Shown: positions 7,908-13,651 of the stretch, one piece after another
How the letters are laid out: each line of letters begins with the position of its first letter
Numbering within the stretch: position 1 is the stretch's first letter
From: CALNYS01 sp942490855
Lineage (GTDB): Bacteria > Planctomycetota > Phycisphaerae > Phycisphaerales > UBA1924
Reading direction: 5' to 3'
Assembly (NCBI GenBank): GCA_942490855.1
Contig: CALNYS010000003.1
Span: 1-14,305 of the forward strand
DNA length: 14,305 nt
Program-made: the position numbers and the translations under genes
Notes under the pieces: generated by a model
Told to the model about the DNA's origin: nothing
Databases searched by the model: none
What the model saw: only the letters and a program-made list of their open reading frames with translations

Positions 7908-7929
7908 TCGCAGCAGGGAGGTCTGAGCG

Positions 7930-8373
7930 ATGTCAGCCAGCGCACGCCCGGCCAAGGCGGCAGCGGAGACGACGACGGTCGTCGCCTCCGCTGCTCGAAC
8001 CGCCGACGGCAACACGCAGTCCGCTTCGGTGCGGCTGCCGGTCGCTCAGGCCTACGGCTTCGTCCTCGACGTCACGGCGTCGGCGACCGACGCGGGCGAC
8101 ACGCTCGACGCCTTCGTGCAGACGAAGATCGGCGACAACTGGGTGGACGTCGTCCACTTCACGCAGGTCGCCGGCAACGTCGGAGCGGCGAAGCGATACG
8201 TCGCGAAGGTGATCCCCGGCGTGGCGACGGCGGAGTTCGAGAACGGCACGGCGCTCGGCGCCGCCGCCGTGCGCAACCTGGCCGGCGACGAGTGGTGCGC
8301 GCGGTGGGCGATCGCGGACTCCGGTGACGCGAACCAGTCCCACACGTTCTCCATCGTCGCGCTGCCCATGTGA
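7930..8373 (+). CDS. Uncharacterised small phage protein of the head module
   Basis: 147 residues. I have seen similar proteins ('FVLDVTASATDAGDTLDAFVQTKIGDNWVDVVHFTQV') in environmental phages close to head genes, but no function is known to me. The core alternates hydrophobic and polar residues and ends in 'HTFSIVALPM', giving an overall beta-sandwich impression. An alanine-rich, low-complexity N-terminus of about 25 residues precedes it. There is no membrane or enzymatic signal. ATG 7930 has a strong GGGAGG (7916-7921) eight bases upstream. Its TGA overlaps the ATG of the next gene by one base, so it belongs to the same translational unit as the connector. The likely role is structural (decoration, stalk or neck), inferred only from location. 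Confidence 0.75.
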   Translation: MSASARPAKAAAETTTVVASAARTADGNTQSASVRLPVAQAYGFVLDVTASATDAGDTLDAFVQTKIGDNWVDVVHFTQVAGNVGAAKRYVAKVIPGVATAEFENGTALGAAAVRNLAGDEWCARWAIADSGDANQSHTFSIVALPM

Positions 8374-8969
8374 TGCTGCTCTCTCTCGTCACCCCTCCGT
8401 CCGCTGAGCCGCTCGAGCTCGACGAGGCGAAGTCCCACTGCCGCGTCACGCACAACTTCGAGGACGCGCTCTTCACGCGCTGGATCGCTGCTGCGCGTGA
8501 GTTCGCCGAGACGTGGACCGGGCGTCAGCTGATGCCGGCGACGTGGAAGCTTTGGCTCCCCGACTTCTGGTGCGGCCCGTACCTCGAGCTCCCGCGGGCC
8601 CCGCTCTCGTCTGTCACGTCGATCGCGTACTACGACGGCGACAACGCCTCGCAGACGTGGTCGTCGTCGAACTACCTGGTGCTCGCGCCGTCCGGGCCGA
8701 AGTGCCGTCCCGGTCGCGTCGAGATCGCGTACGGGCAGGTGTTCCCGACGACGTACTACCGCCCGGACGCCGTCACGGTCACGTGGGCGGCCGGCTACGC
8801 ATCCGCGACGGCAGTGCCGTCCGCGATCAAGGCAGCGCTCCTGCTGCTGGTCGCGGAGATGAACGAGCGCCGCGAGGAGGTCGTGGTCGGCACAAGCCAG
8901 AGCCCGAACGTGCTGCGCGCGGGCGACCTGCTGGCGCCGTTCATCGTCCGGGGCCTGCGGAGCGCGTGA
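8373..8969 (+). CDS. Head-tail connector protein, HK97 gp6-like / phiE125 gp8 family
   Basis: 198 residues from ATG 8373 (GTG 8370 immediately upstream is a possible alternative). This protein forms the ring under the portal that begins the neck. The opening 'LVTPPSAEPLELDEAKSHCRV', followed by an acidic helix and 'AAREFAETWTGRQLMPATWKL', is the signature of the phiE125 gp8 family. The central 'LPRAPLSSVTSIAYYD', then 'VTVTWAAGY' and 'IKAALLLLVAEMNERRE' before the C-terminal 'LAPFIVRG', are also typical. Length fits the family. It has no separate Shine-Dalgarno sequence; the start overlaps the upstream stop as TGATG, so expression is probably by coupling. A GCGGAG near its 3' end (8957-8962) serves the next gene. 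Confidence 0.9.
   Translation: MLLSLVTPPSAEPLELDEAKSHCRVTHNFEDALFTRWIAAAREFAETWTGRQLMPATWKLWLPDFWCGPYLELPRAPLSSVTSIAYYDGDNASQTWSSSNYLVLAPSGPKCRPGRVEIAYGQVFPTTYYRPDAVTVTWAAGYASATAVPSAIKAALLLLVAEMNERREEVVVGTSQSPNVLRAGDLLAPFIVRGLRSA
8959..8962 (+). promoter_or_regulatory. Ribosome binding site of the head-tail adaptor gene
   Basis: GGAG (within GCGGAG) lies eight bases before ATG 8971. This is the only good start signal for the head-tail adaptor, yet the ATG is in a different frame from the rest of that gene. Confidence 0.5.
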
Positions 8970-8970
8970 C

Positions 8971-9323
8971 ATGCAGGCCGGGCGAAGCTCCAGCACCGCG
9001 TCGAGCTCCTGCAGCCGACGAGCGGCCCGAGTGCTACGGGATCGGGCGTCCCGGTCGAGCGCTTCATCCCCCTCCGCACGGTGTGGGCGCGCGTGACGCC
9101 CGTGCGTGGCACCGAGGCGCACGTCGTTCTCGGTCGCGTCGCGGACTCCACGCACGTCTTCCGCGTTCGCTACCACGACGCGGCCGAACTCGAGCCGTCC
9201 TGGCGCCTGCGCTGGGACGGGAAGGAGTTCGGCATCGACGAGATCCGTCCGGGCGGCGCGCAGTTGCGCGAGTACATCGAGATCATCGCGACAGCGGGCT
9301 CTGCGGAGAACCCGAACCTGTAA
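8971..9323 (+). CDS. Head-tail adaptor / closure protein (HK97 gp7, SPP1 gp16-like), 5' end out of frame
   Basis: The conserved protein is readable in one frame from at least 8982 to the TAA at 9323: it starts 'AKLQHRVELLQPTSG', continues 'VWARVTPVRGTE', 'FRVRYHDAAELEPSWRLRWDG' and ends 'EYIEIIATAG'. This is the PF05521-type layout (AGxLxHRV at the start, a central VWAxVxP, then xHxxRVRY and a late strand). However, no ATG, GTG or TTG lies in that frame before GTG 9081, which would delete the conserved first 37 residues. The well-placed ATG 8971 (M-Q-A-G-R...) is one frame off. One extra base between about 8980 and 8986 would give M-Q-A-G-R-K-L-Q-H-R-V, a perfect family start of about 117 residues. 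So this is either a base lost in the sequence, a real frameshift mutation, or an 80-residue protein from GTG 9081. The family identification is sure; the intact state is not. Confidence 0.78.
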
Positions 9324-9368
9324 GCAGGCTCGGACGATCAGTCCGCTCACCGAACCAGGAGGCTTCCC

Positions 9369-9737
9369 ATGCCGCGCACGTCCGTCGCAGCACAGACCCC
9401 GAAGACCGGCTACGCGACGGCGATCGCTGCCGACGCGCTCAAGCTCACGATGACGGCGGGCGACGTCGCGAACGGGAACGAGGTCCCGTGGCCGAGCAAC
9501 CGCGTCGCGCTGATCCTGCAGAACACGGACGCCGGCACCGACTACTACGTCACCGTGACGTCCTCGGCGGACGACAGGGGCCGGCTCGCCGACATCCTCA
9601 CGCAGTACGACGTGAACTTCGGCGACGTGCCGGAGATGGTCATCCTCGAGCGTCCGGGCTGGGAGCAGACGGGCGGCCTGCTGTACCTCGACTTCGAGAA
9701 CGCGGCCGTCACGTTCGCTGTCGTCGCGCTCCCGTAG
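9369..9737 (+). CDS. Uncharacterised 122-residue phage protein
   Basis: 122 residues. It resembles small phage proteins beginning 'M-R-T-x-x-x-x-Q-T-P-K-x-x-Y' that I have seen near head-tail joining genes, but no function is known to me. The body is beta-rich ('RVALILQNTDAGTDYYVTVTSS', 'GGLLYLDFENAAVTFAVVALP'), consistent with a compact beta-sandwich carrying exposed virion loops. The last residues, FAVVALP, are close to the end of the 147-aa protein at 7930-8373 (FSIVALPM); the two may share a fold. ATG 9369 has a near-perfect AGGAGG (9357-9362) six bases upstream. It interrupts the neck genes between adaptor and gp10-like protein, an unusual place for a decoration protein. The 45-base leader contains a small CGGAC/GTCCG hairpin (9331-9345). 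Confidence 0.78.
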   Translation: MPRTSVAAQTPKTGYATAIAADALKLTMTAGDVANGNEVPWPSNRVALILQNTDAGTDYYVTVTSSADDRGRLADILTQYDVNFGDVPEMVILERPGWEQTGGLLYLDFENAAVTFAVVALP

Positions 9738-9748
9738 AGGAGGCCCCC

Positions 9749-10384
9749 GTGCCCGAGCCTGATCACCTGGGCGTGACGATCACCGGGATCGACTCGCTGT
9801 CGGACATGATGCAGGAGCTCGGCTACATCGGCACGCGCTCGTCGTTCACCGCGGCGCTGCGCAAGGCCGTGAAGCCGATCGCGCTCGAGGCCAACATCCG
9901 CGCGCCCCGCGGCCCCGATGACGCGAAGCCGCTCAACAAGCGCCTCAAGGGCAGTTTCCGCGTCGGGCCTCTCTCGCGGTCGCAGAAGCGCAAGCGCGGC
10001 CCGAAGCGCTACCCCGTCGAGGTATTCGTCGGTTCGACGCGGGCGCACGCACACCTGGTTGAGTTCGGGCATCGCCTCGTGCGGGGCAAGACCCGCAAGG
10101 GCACGATCCTGAAGCAGCACATCATCCGCGACAAGCGCGGGCGCATCCGGCGTCGGGTCATCCTCGAGCGCGCAGACGACGCCACCGTCGGCCGCGTCGT
10201 CGGGCACGTCCCGCCGCACCCCGTGCTGGGCCCTGTCATGGCGACGCACGGCAAGGAGGCCACGCGCACCTTCTTCAAGTTGATCGGTGACGAGATGCGC
10301 CGCACGGCGCGTCGCTACCGCGGGCAGGCCGAGCGCGGCAAGCTGTCGCGCGGCGCGCGGCAGGCGTTCAAGGTGCCGCTGTGA
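9749..10384 (+). CDS. HK97 gp10-like neck / tail-completion protein
   Basis: 211 residues from GTG 9749, which has GAGGAGG (9737-9743) five bases upstream. A longer upstream reading in this frame is only a shadow of other genes. Gp10-family proteins (PF04883) sit at the head-proximal end of the tail. Family features are 'VTITGIDSLSDMMQELG' at the start, then 'ALRKAVKPIALEANIRAP', and 'HAHLVEFGHRLVRG', the usual Y/H-x-x-x-V-E-F-G motif. The late 'VPPHPVLGPVM' matches the family's 'A-x-P-F-M-R-P-A' motif only loosely. At 211 residues it is longer than the usual 130-150. The extra length includes a very basic stretch after the first third (RSQKRKRGPKR) and a second basic segment (RDKRGRIRRRVILER). 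The stop overlaps the next start (GTGA). Confidence 0.85.
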   Translation: MPEPDHLGVTITGIDSLSDMMQELGYIGTRSSFTAALRKAVKPIALEANIRAPRGPDDAKPLNKRLKGSFRVGPLSRSQKRKRGPKRYPVEVFVGSTRAHAHLVEFGHRLVRGKTRKGTILKQHIIRDKRGRIRRRVILERADDATVGRVVGHVPPHPVLGPVMATHGKEATRTFFKLIGDEMRRTARRYRGQAERGKLSRGARQAFKVPL

Positions 10385-10809
10385 TCGAGTACGACGTCCG
10401 GACGTACCTCCTGACGCAGTCGGGCGTGACGAGCATCGTTGGCAGCGGTTCCGGGTCGCGGCTCTACGTTGCGCACCTTCCGACCACGGGCGAACCCGGC
10501 CCGAAGCTCCCGGCTCTGGTCATCGAGTTGATCAGCGACGCTCCCGAGTACGACATGGCCGGCGAGGCTGGCGTTTCCACGGCGCGGCTGCAGGTGCACG
10601 CGCTCGCCGCGAAGGATCAGCCCCAGGACGACGGCTACCACGCCGCGCGCGCGCTCGGTGAAGCGGTGCGCACGGCGCTCTCGGGCTACCGCGGCGCCGC
10701 GGGATCGTCGACGATCCAGTCCGCGTTCCTCGGCATCCAGCGCCCCGTGGCGCAGGACGCCGTCGGCATCTACCAGGTCACGCAGGACTGGGAGATCGGC
10801 TACGCCTGA
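10381..10809 (+). CDS. Tail completion protein, DUF3168 (gpU / HK97 gp11-like role)
   Basis: 142 residues. DUF3168 proteins terminate the tail tube at the head-proximal end and allow head-tail joining. The pattern is characteristic: 'VRTYLLTQSGVTSIVG' at the start, 'RLYVAHLPTTG' and 'LPALVIELISDAPEYDMAG', then 'ARLQVHALAAKDQP' followed by a helix 'ALGEAVRTALSGYRG', and a closing 'VGIYQVTQDWEIGYA'. Length is standard. The start is GTG 10381, overlapping the gp10 stop by 4 bases with only a weak AAGGTG before it, so it relies on coupling. The position directly before the tail tube gene supports the role. Confidence 0.9.
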   Translation: MIEYDVRTYLLTQSGVTSIVGSGSGSRLYVAHLPTTGEPGPKLPALVIELISDAPEYDMAGEAGVSTARLQVHALAAKDQPQDDGYHAARALGEAVRTALSGYRGAAGSSTIQSAFLGIQRPVAQDAVGIYQVTQDWEIGYA

Positions 10810-10816
10810 CGCGAGC

Positions 10817-10828
10817 CAAGCAGGGACG
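10817..10828 (+). repeat. 12-base leader element, copy 2 (before tail tube gene)
   Basis: CAAGCAGGGACG, identical to 4973-4984, seven bases after the DUF3168 stop and 37 bases before the tail tube ATG. The leader also has a small CTCG-TCA-CGAG hairpin touching the tail tube ribosome binding site. Confidence 0.4.
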
Positions 10829-10865
10829 GAACCTCACCCCCTGATCTCGTCACGAGGAGGCTTTC

Positions 10866-11285
10866 ATGGCCGCGACCCGCAGCTTCGGCACCATTCTCCG
10901 GCGCGAGACGTCGATCGGTTCGGGGACGTTCACCAACCTCGCCGGGATCGTGGACCTCCAGTTCCCCGAGATCGCGGCAGAGATGGCGGACTCGACGGCG
11001 ATGGACTCCTCGGGAGGCTACCGCGAGCAGGTGCCGACGCTGCTCATGCTCAACGACTTCACGGTGACGCTGCACTACGACAGCGCCGAGGCGACGCACG
11101 AGCAGCTGACCGCCGACTGCGTGGCGCGTCAGGTGCGGCTCTACCAGGTCGTCGGCACCGACACGGGCCTCGTCAACTGGGCATTCTCCGCGTACGTCTC
11201 GCGCGTCGCCCCGGGCGCGACGGTGCGCGGCCTGCACACGCTGTCGGTCACGTTCAGCCCGACCGGCGCCGTCACGAGGACGTAG
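10866..11285 (+). CDS. Tail tube (major tail) protein
   Basis: 139 residues. This protein polymerises into the hollow tail through which DNA passes. Evidence is the pattern of short siphovirus tube proteins (Phage_TTP-like): 'FGTILRRETSIGSGTFTNLAG' followed by 'VDLQFPEIAAEMADSTAMDSS' (the usual D-x-T-x-x-D/S-S region), then 'GGYREQVPTLLMLNDFTVTLHYD', and a C-terminal strand 'GLHTLSVTFSPTGAVT'. Length is normal. ATG 10866 has a strong GAGGAGG (10854-10860) and a 56-base leader, as expected for an abundant structural protein. Neighbours (tail completion before, chaperones and tape measure after) match the standard order. No C-terminal Ig-like domain is present. Confidence 0.88.
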   Translation: MAATRSFGTILRRETSIGSGTFTNLAGIVDLQFPEIAAEMADSTAMDSSGGYREQVPTLLMLNDFTVTLHYDSAEATHEQLTADCVARQVRLYQVVGTDTGLVNWAFSAYVSRVAPGATVRGLHTLSVTFSPTGAVTRT

Positions 11286-11289
11286 CCCC

Positions 11290-11703
11290 GTGGGACGCGC
11301 TCCATCGCTCGACGCTCGCACGCTGACGCTCGGCGGCACCGATTACTCGGTGCTCTTCACGGCGCGCGCTCGCTTCCTCTTCGAGGATCTAGCGGGCTAC
11401 GCCTGCACCGCGCTGCATGTGTTCCAAGACGCCTACCGGCCGAGCACGCGCGAGCTCGTGTGGCTGCTCGTTGCCGGCCTCGAAGGGGCGCGGCTGCGCG
11501 AGGAGCGCCCCGAGCGCCGGCGGCCGTGGACGCAGGACGTCGTGATCGACCTGCTCGATGACGCGACGCCCGAGGAGTGCTCCGGAGCGCTCGTCGCGTG
11601 CGTAAACGCGCTTGGCTCCGCGTTGGGAGGCGTTCAGCCGGACGCCACGACCGACCCGGAGGCATCGGACGGCGCGGGAAAAGCGCCGGCGACGGCCGGC
11701 TGA
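11290..11703 (+). CDS. Tail assembly chaperone, short form (lambda gpG / GTA gp10-like)
   Basis: 137 residues from GTG 11290, which has GAGGA at 11276-11280. Tail assembly chaperones bind the tape measure and guide tube polymerisation, and do not remain in the virion. 'LTLGGTDYSVLFTARARFLFEDLAG' is the typical 'G-x-x-Y-x-L-x-F-T-x-x-A-x-x-x-L-E' opening of the GTA gp10 / gpG type. A helical middle (ELVWLLVAGLEGARLREE; VVIDLLDDATPEECSGALV) and a disordered acidic-alanine tail follow. In the tail, the in-phase heptamer G-GGA-AAA (11676-11682) allows a -1 shift into the next frame, so this is the G form of a G / G-T pair. Without the shift, translation ends at the TGA 11701-11703. Confidence 0.88.
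   Translation: MGRAPSLDARTLTLGGTDYSVLFTARARFLFEDLAGYACTALHVFQDAYRPSTRELVWLLVAGLEGARLREERPERRRPWTQDVVIDLLDDATPEECSGALVACVNALGSALGGVQPDATTDPEASDGAGKAPATAG
11676..11682 (+). promoter_or_regulatory. -1 ribosomal frameshift (slippery) site GGGAAAA
   Basis: The heptamer GGGAAAA is in the exact X-XXY-YYZ phase relative to the upstream frame (codons GGA 11677, AAA 11680). Re-pairing one base back continues in frame 11682 to the stop at 12080. It is followed two bases later by a GCCGGC-GACG-GCCGGC stem-loop (11685-11700) and by an alternative CCGGC/GCCGG pairing (11696-11712). Lambda uses GGGAAAG at the same place between its G and T genes. Confidence 0.85.
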
Positions 11704-12080
11704 TCTGGCCGGACGTCGAGATCCGGAACGCCCTGCGGGCCGGGATCTCGCGCGACCGCTACTGGAACCTCACCCCGCGCGAGTTCCAAGAGGAGATCGA
11801 CGCCGCGCGCTGGCGCGAGCGCGTCCGCGACGCTCGGGCGCGGTCGGCTGCCTGGCATGGCGCGCTCTGGTCGCACGTGAGCGTCGCGGACATTCCCGAG
11901 CACGATGACGTGATCCGGCCCCTCTTTGCATCCTCAATGCCGGTCGAGGAGCCCGAGACCGAGGAGGACCGCGAGGAGCGCGTCGCGTGCGCCGCCCGCG
12001 CGTGGAACCGTGTCTTCGCCACGCTCGGCGAGGAGCAGGCTCGCACAGTGCGGGCGCAGCATGGAGGCCCCGATGGCTGA
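11682..12080 (+). CDS. Tail assembly chaperone frameshift extension (T region; TAC_6-like)
   Basis: 132 residues read after the -1 slip, fused to the first 131 residues of the short chaperone to give about 263 residues. The segment begins S-A-G-D-G-R and continues 'LIWPDVEIRNALRAGISRDRYWNLTPREFQEEID', which resembles the 'L-G-x-x-P-x-x-F-W-x-x-T-P-R-E' motif of the second GTA tail chaperone (Phage_TAC_6 / DUF2376). A long charged helical part follows (ARWRERVRDARARSAAW and a later glutamate-rich run). There is no convincing start codon of its own near the junction. GTG 11577 is in frame but would give a meaningless N-terminus inside the G gene. The stop overlaps the tape measure start by 8 bases. 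The long G-T form is expected to bind the tape measure while the G part recruits tube subunits. Confidence 0.8.
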   Translation, partial: SAGDGRLIWPDVEIRNALRAGISRDRYWNLTPREFQEEIDAARWRERVRDARARSAAWHGALWSHVSVADIPEHDDVIRPLFASSMPVEEPETEEDREERVACAARAWNRVFATLGEEQARTVRAQHGGPDG

Positions 12081-12591
12081 GTCGATTGAAGCTGTCCATG
12101 TCGAGTTCACTGCGACGACCAAGCAGATGCAGGCCGAGCTCGAGGCCGGCGCGCGCAAGGCGAAGGAGTTCGGCCAGCGCGTGCAGGAGGGCGTCTCGAA
12201 GAGCGCCACGGCGGGCGGCAAGATCGCGAAGGGCGTCAAGCCGGGCGAGGAGGCGTGGGGCAAGCTCGGCCAGCAGGTCGCCGGCGCCCCCGCCGCGATC
12301 TCGGCGGCATCGAACGCCGCCGTCGCGTTCGGAGCCAAGGCAGCCGGCCCGATCAACGCCGTGGGCGGCGCGGTCTCGTCGCTGCTCGCGTGGGGAGGGG
12401 GGCTGGTGCGGGAGGAGAAGGGCTGGGAGAGGAAGAGGAAGGATCGTGCGCCGCGAGGCTGCGCGGGGCGGCATCATCATCACGGAGGACGAGGCCGAGC
12501 GCGCGCAGAAGATCAACGATCTCCTGCGCGAGAGAGCAGAACTGCTGCGGATGTCGAGCCGCAACCCGCTCGACGCGCTCAAACTCACTGA
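12073..12591 (+). CDS. Tape measure protein, N-terminal part (frame 1 segment)
   Basis: 172 residues as read, of which only the first 123-125 look real. ATG 12073 has GGAGG (12063-12067) five bases upstream. The start, MAESIEAVHVEFTATTKQMQ, followed by 'AELEAGARKAKEFGQRVQEG', is a typical tape-measure N-terminus. An alanine- and glycine-rich hydrophobic region follows (GAPAAISAASNAAVAFGAKA; 'AGPINAVGGAVSSLLAWGGG'), then a charged run. After about base 12441 codons in this frame lose their G/C third bases and read as arginine-, histidine- and proline-rich nonsense, including HHHH, until TGA 12591. Meaningful coding continues one frame over, from 12446. The true product is probably either a 525-residue fusion with the next segment or a separate short protein. 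Confidence 0.72.
   Translation: MAESIEAVHVEFTATTKQMQAELEAGARKAKEFGQRVQEGVSKSATAGGKIAKGVKPGEEAWGKLGQQVAGAPAAISAASNAAVAFGAKAAGPINAVGGAVSSLLAWGGGLVREEKGWERKRKDRAPRGCAGRHHHHGGRGRARAEDQRSPARESRTAADVEPQPARRAQTH
12425..12445 (+). promoter_or_regulatory. Purine-rich Shine-Dalgarno-like tract at the tape-measure frame switch
   Basis: A 19-base uninterrupted purine run (12425-12443) containing GAGGAA at 12435-12440 and GGAAGGA at 12437-12443 ends just before GTG 12446, the first possible start in the new frame. It could be a ribosome binding site for re-initiation. Alternatively, with the AGG codons at 12430 and 12436, it could be a +1 frameshift stimulator like the internal Shine-Dalgarno sequence of prfB. 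Confidence 0.45.
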
Positions 12592-13651
12592 CCCGAGAGA
12601 CGCGGATGGACTCGGGTTCAACGAGGACGCGGAGCGGAAGGCCCGTCGCGAGCGCATCCAGCAGATCGGCTTGGAACTGTCGCTCCTGCGCGCTCTGGAG
12701 GAAGCGAAGAAGGACGTCGCCAAGGTCGAGCGCGAGGTCGGGCGCGCGTACAAGGAGTTCGAGCCGAGCAGGCCGCGGCTCCCAGGCCCCGAAGTCACCC
12801 GCGTGCTCACGCGCGAGGAACTGTTCGACGCGATGGGTTTCCAGCAGCGTGCGACGCCGCTTGACTTGGAGGACCGCCCGAACCGGCTGGGAGGTCCGGA
12901 CACTTCGATCACGGATGCGATGGACGCCGAGATCGAGCGCATTCAGGCGCTCGACGCGGAGCGCAACCGCGTCGCCGAGGAACTGCGCCGGTCTCAGATC
13001 ACGTTCGAGGGCATCTTCGAGGAGATGGGGCTCCTCGGCAAAGACGGCGACAGCCGGCCCAAGATCAAGAAGGCCGAGCCGTCGTTCATGGGAGGTTTCC
13101 GCAAGCAGATCGAGGACGACATGCTGACGATCGAGGAGAAGGGGCGCGTCGTCGCAGCGTCGCTGACCGACTCCTTCACCGATGCGTTCATGTCGTTCGC
13201 CGACGGCACGGCGACCGCGTCGGAGGCGATGTCGCAGTTCGCCCGCAGCTTCATCATGGACGTCGGGCGGATGCTGGTGCAGCAGGCCGCGCTCGGCTTC
13301 GTGAGTTCGGTCGTCGGAACGTCGACGCTGGCCGGGTTCGCGACGGGCGGCAGCTTCACGGTGGGCGGCAACGGTGGTGTCGACTCGCAGGTGGTGGCGT
13401 TCAAGGCCACACCCGGCGAGCGCGTGTCGGTCTCGACGCCCGGCAAGGTCGCTTCGGCTTCGGGCGGCGTCTTCGTGAGCGTCCACAACTACTCGAGCGC
13501 GCAGGCTACGACGCGCACCACGGACTCGCCGGAAGGGCCGCAGATCGACATCCTGATCGAGGACGTCGTCGAGCGCAGCCTCGACGGAGGCCGCATCGGT
13601 CGCGCTGTGCAGCGCCTGCACGGGACGCGGCGCCAGGGACGCCGCGGCTGA
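12446..13651 (+). CDS. Tape measure protein, C-terminal part (lambda gpH-type C-terminus)
   Basis: 401 residues if started at GTG 12446. Tape measure proteins fill the tail tube, set its length and are ejected ahead of the DNA. The first half is charged coiled coil ('EDEAERAQKINDLLRERAEL'; 'ALEEAKKDVAKVEREVGRAY'; 'AEIERIQALDAERNRVAEEL'). Then comes 'RVVAASLTDSFTDAFMSFADG', a hydrophobic 'DVGRMLVQQAALGFVSSVVG', and the conserved C-terminal motif GFATGGSFTVGGNGGVDSQ with ATPGERVSVSTPGK (about residues 297-330), diagnostic of the lambda-type tape-measure C-terminal domain. Codon use becomes coherent exactly at 12446. Read continuously with the upstream segment, the protein would be about 525 residues, a short tape measure predicting a tail near 80 nm by the usual 0.15 nm per residue rule. 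Confidence 0.85.
   Translation: MRREAARGGIIITEDEAERAQKINDLLRERAELLRMSSRNPLDALKLTDPRDADGLGFNEDAERKARRERIQQIGLELSLLRALEEAKKDVAKVEREVGRAYKEFEPSRPRLPGPEVTRVLTREELFDAMGFQQRATPLDLEDRPNRLGGPDTSITDAMDAEIERIQALDAERNRVAEELRRSQITFEGIFEEMGLLGKDGDSRPKIKKAEPSFMGGFRKQIEDDMLTIEEKGRVVAASLTDSFTDAFMSFADGTATASEAMSQFARSFIMDVGRMLVQQAALGFVSSVVGTSTLAGFATGGSFTVGGNGGVDSQVVAFKATPGERVSVSTPGKVASASGGVFVSVHNYSSAQATTRTTDSPEGPQIDILIEDVVERSLDGGRIGRAVQRLHGTRRQGRRG

Noticed and set aside
8513..9748. A long + strand open frame upstream of and in frame with the gp10-like gene.
   Set aside because: The residues before 9749 are low-complexity shadow of the connector, adaptor and 122-residue genes. A strong ribosome binding site fixes the gp10 start at 9749.
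12475..12486. A His-His-His-His stretch (CAT CAT CAT CAC) that could look like a metal-binding or tag-like motif.
   Set aside because: It is only in the wrong frame after the tape-measure frame switch. In the coding frame the same bases read G-I-I-I-T-E.
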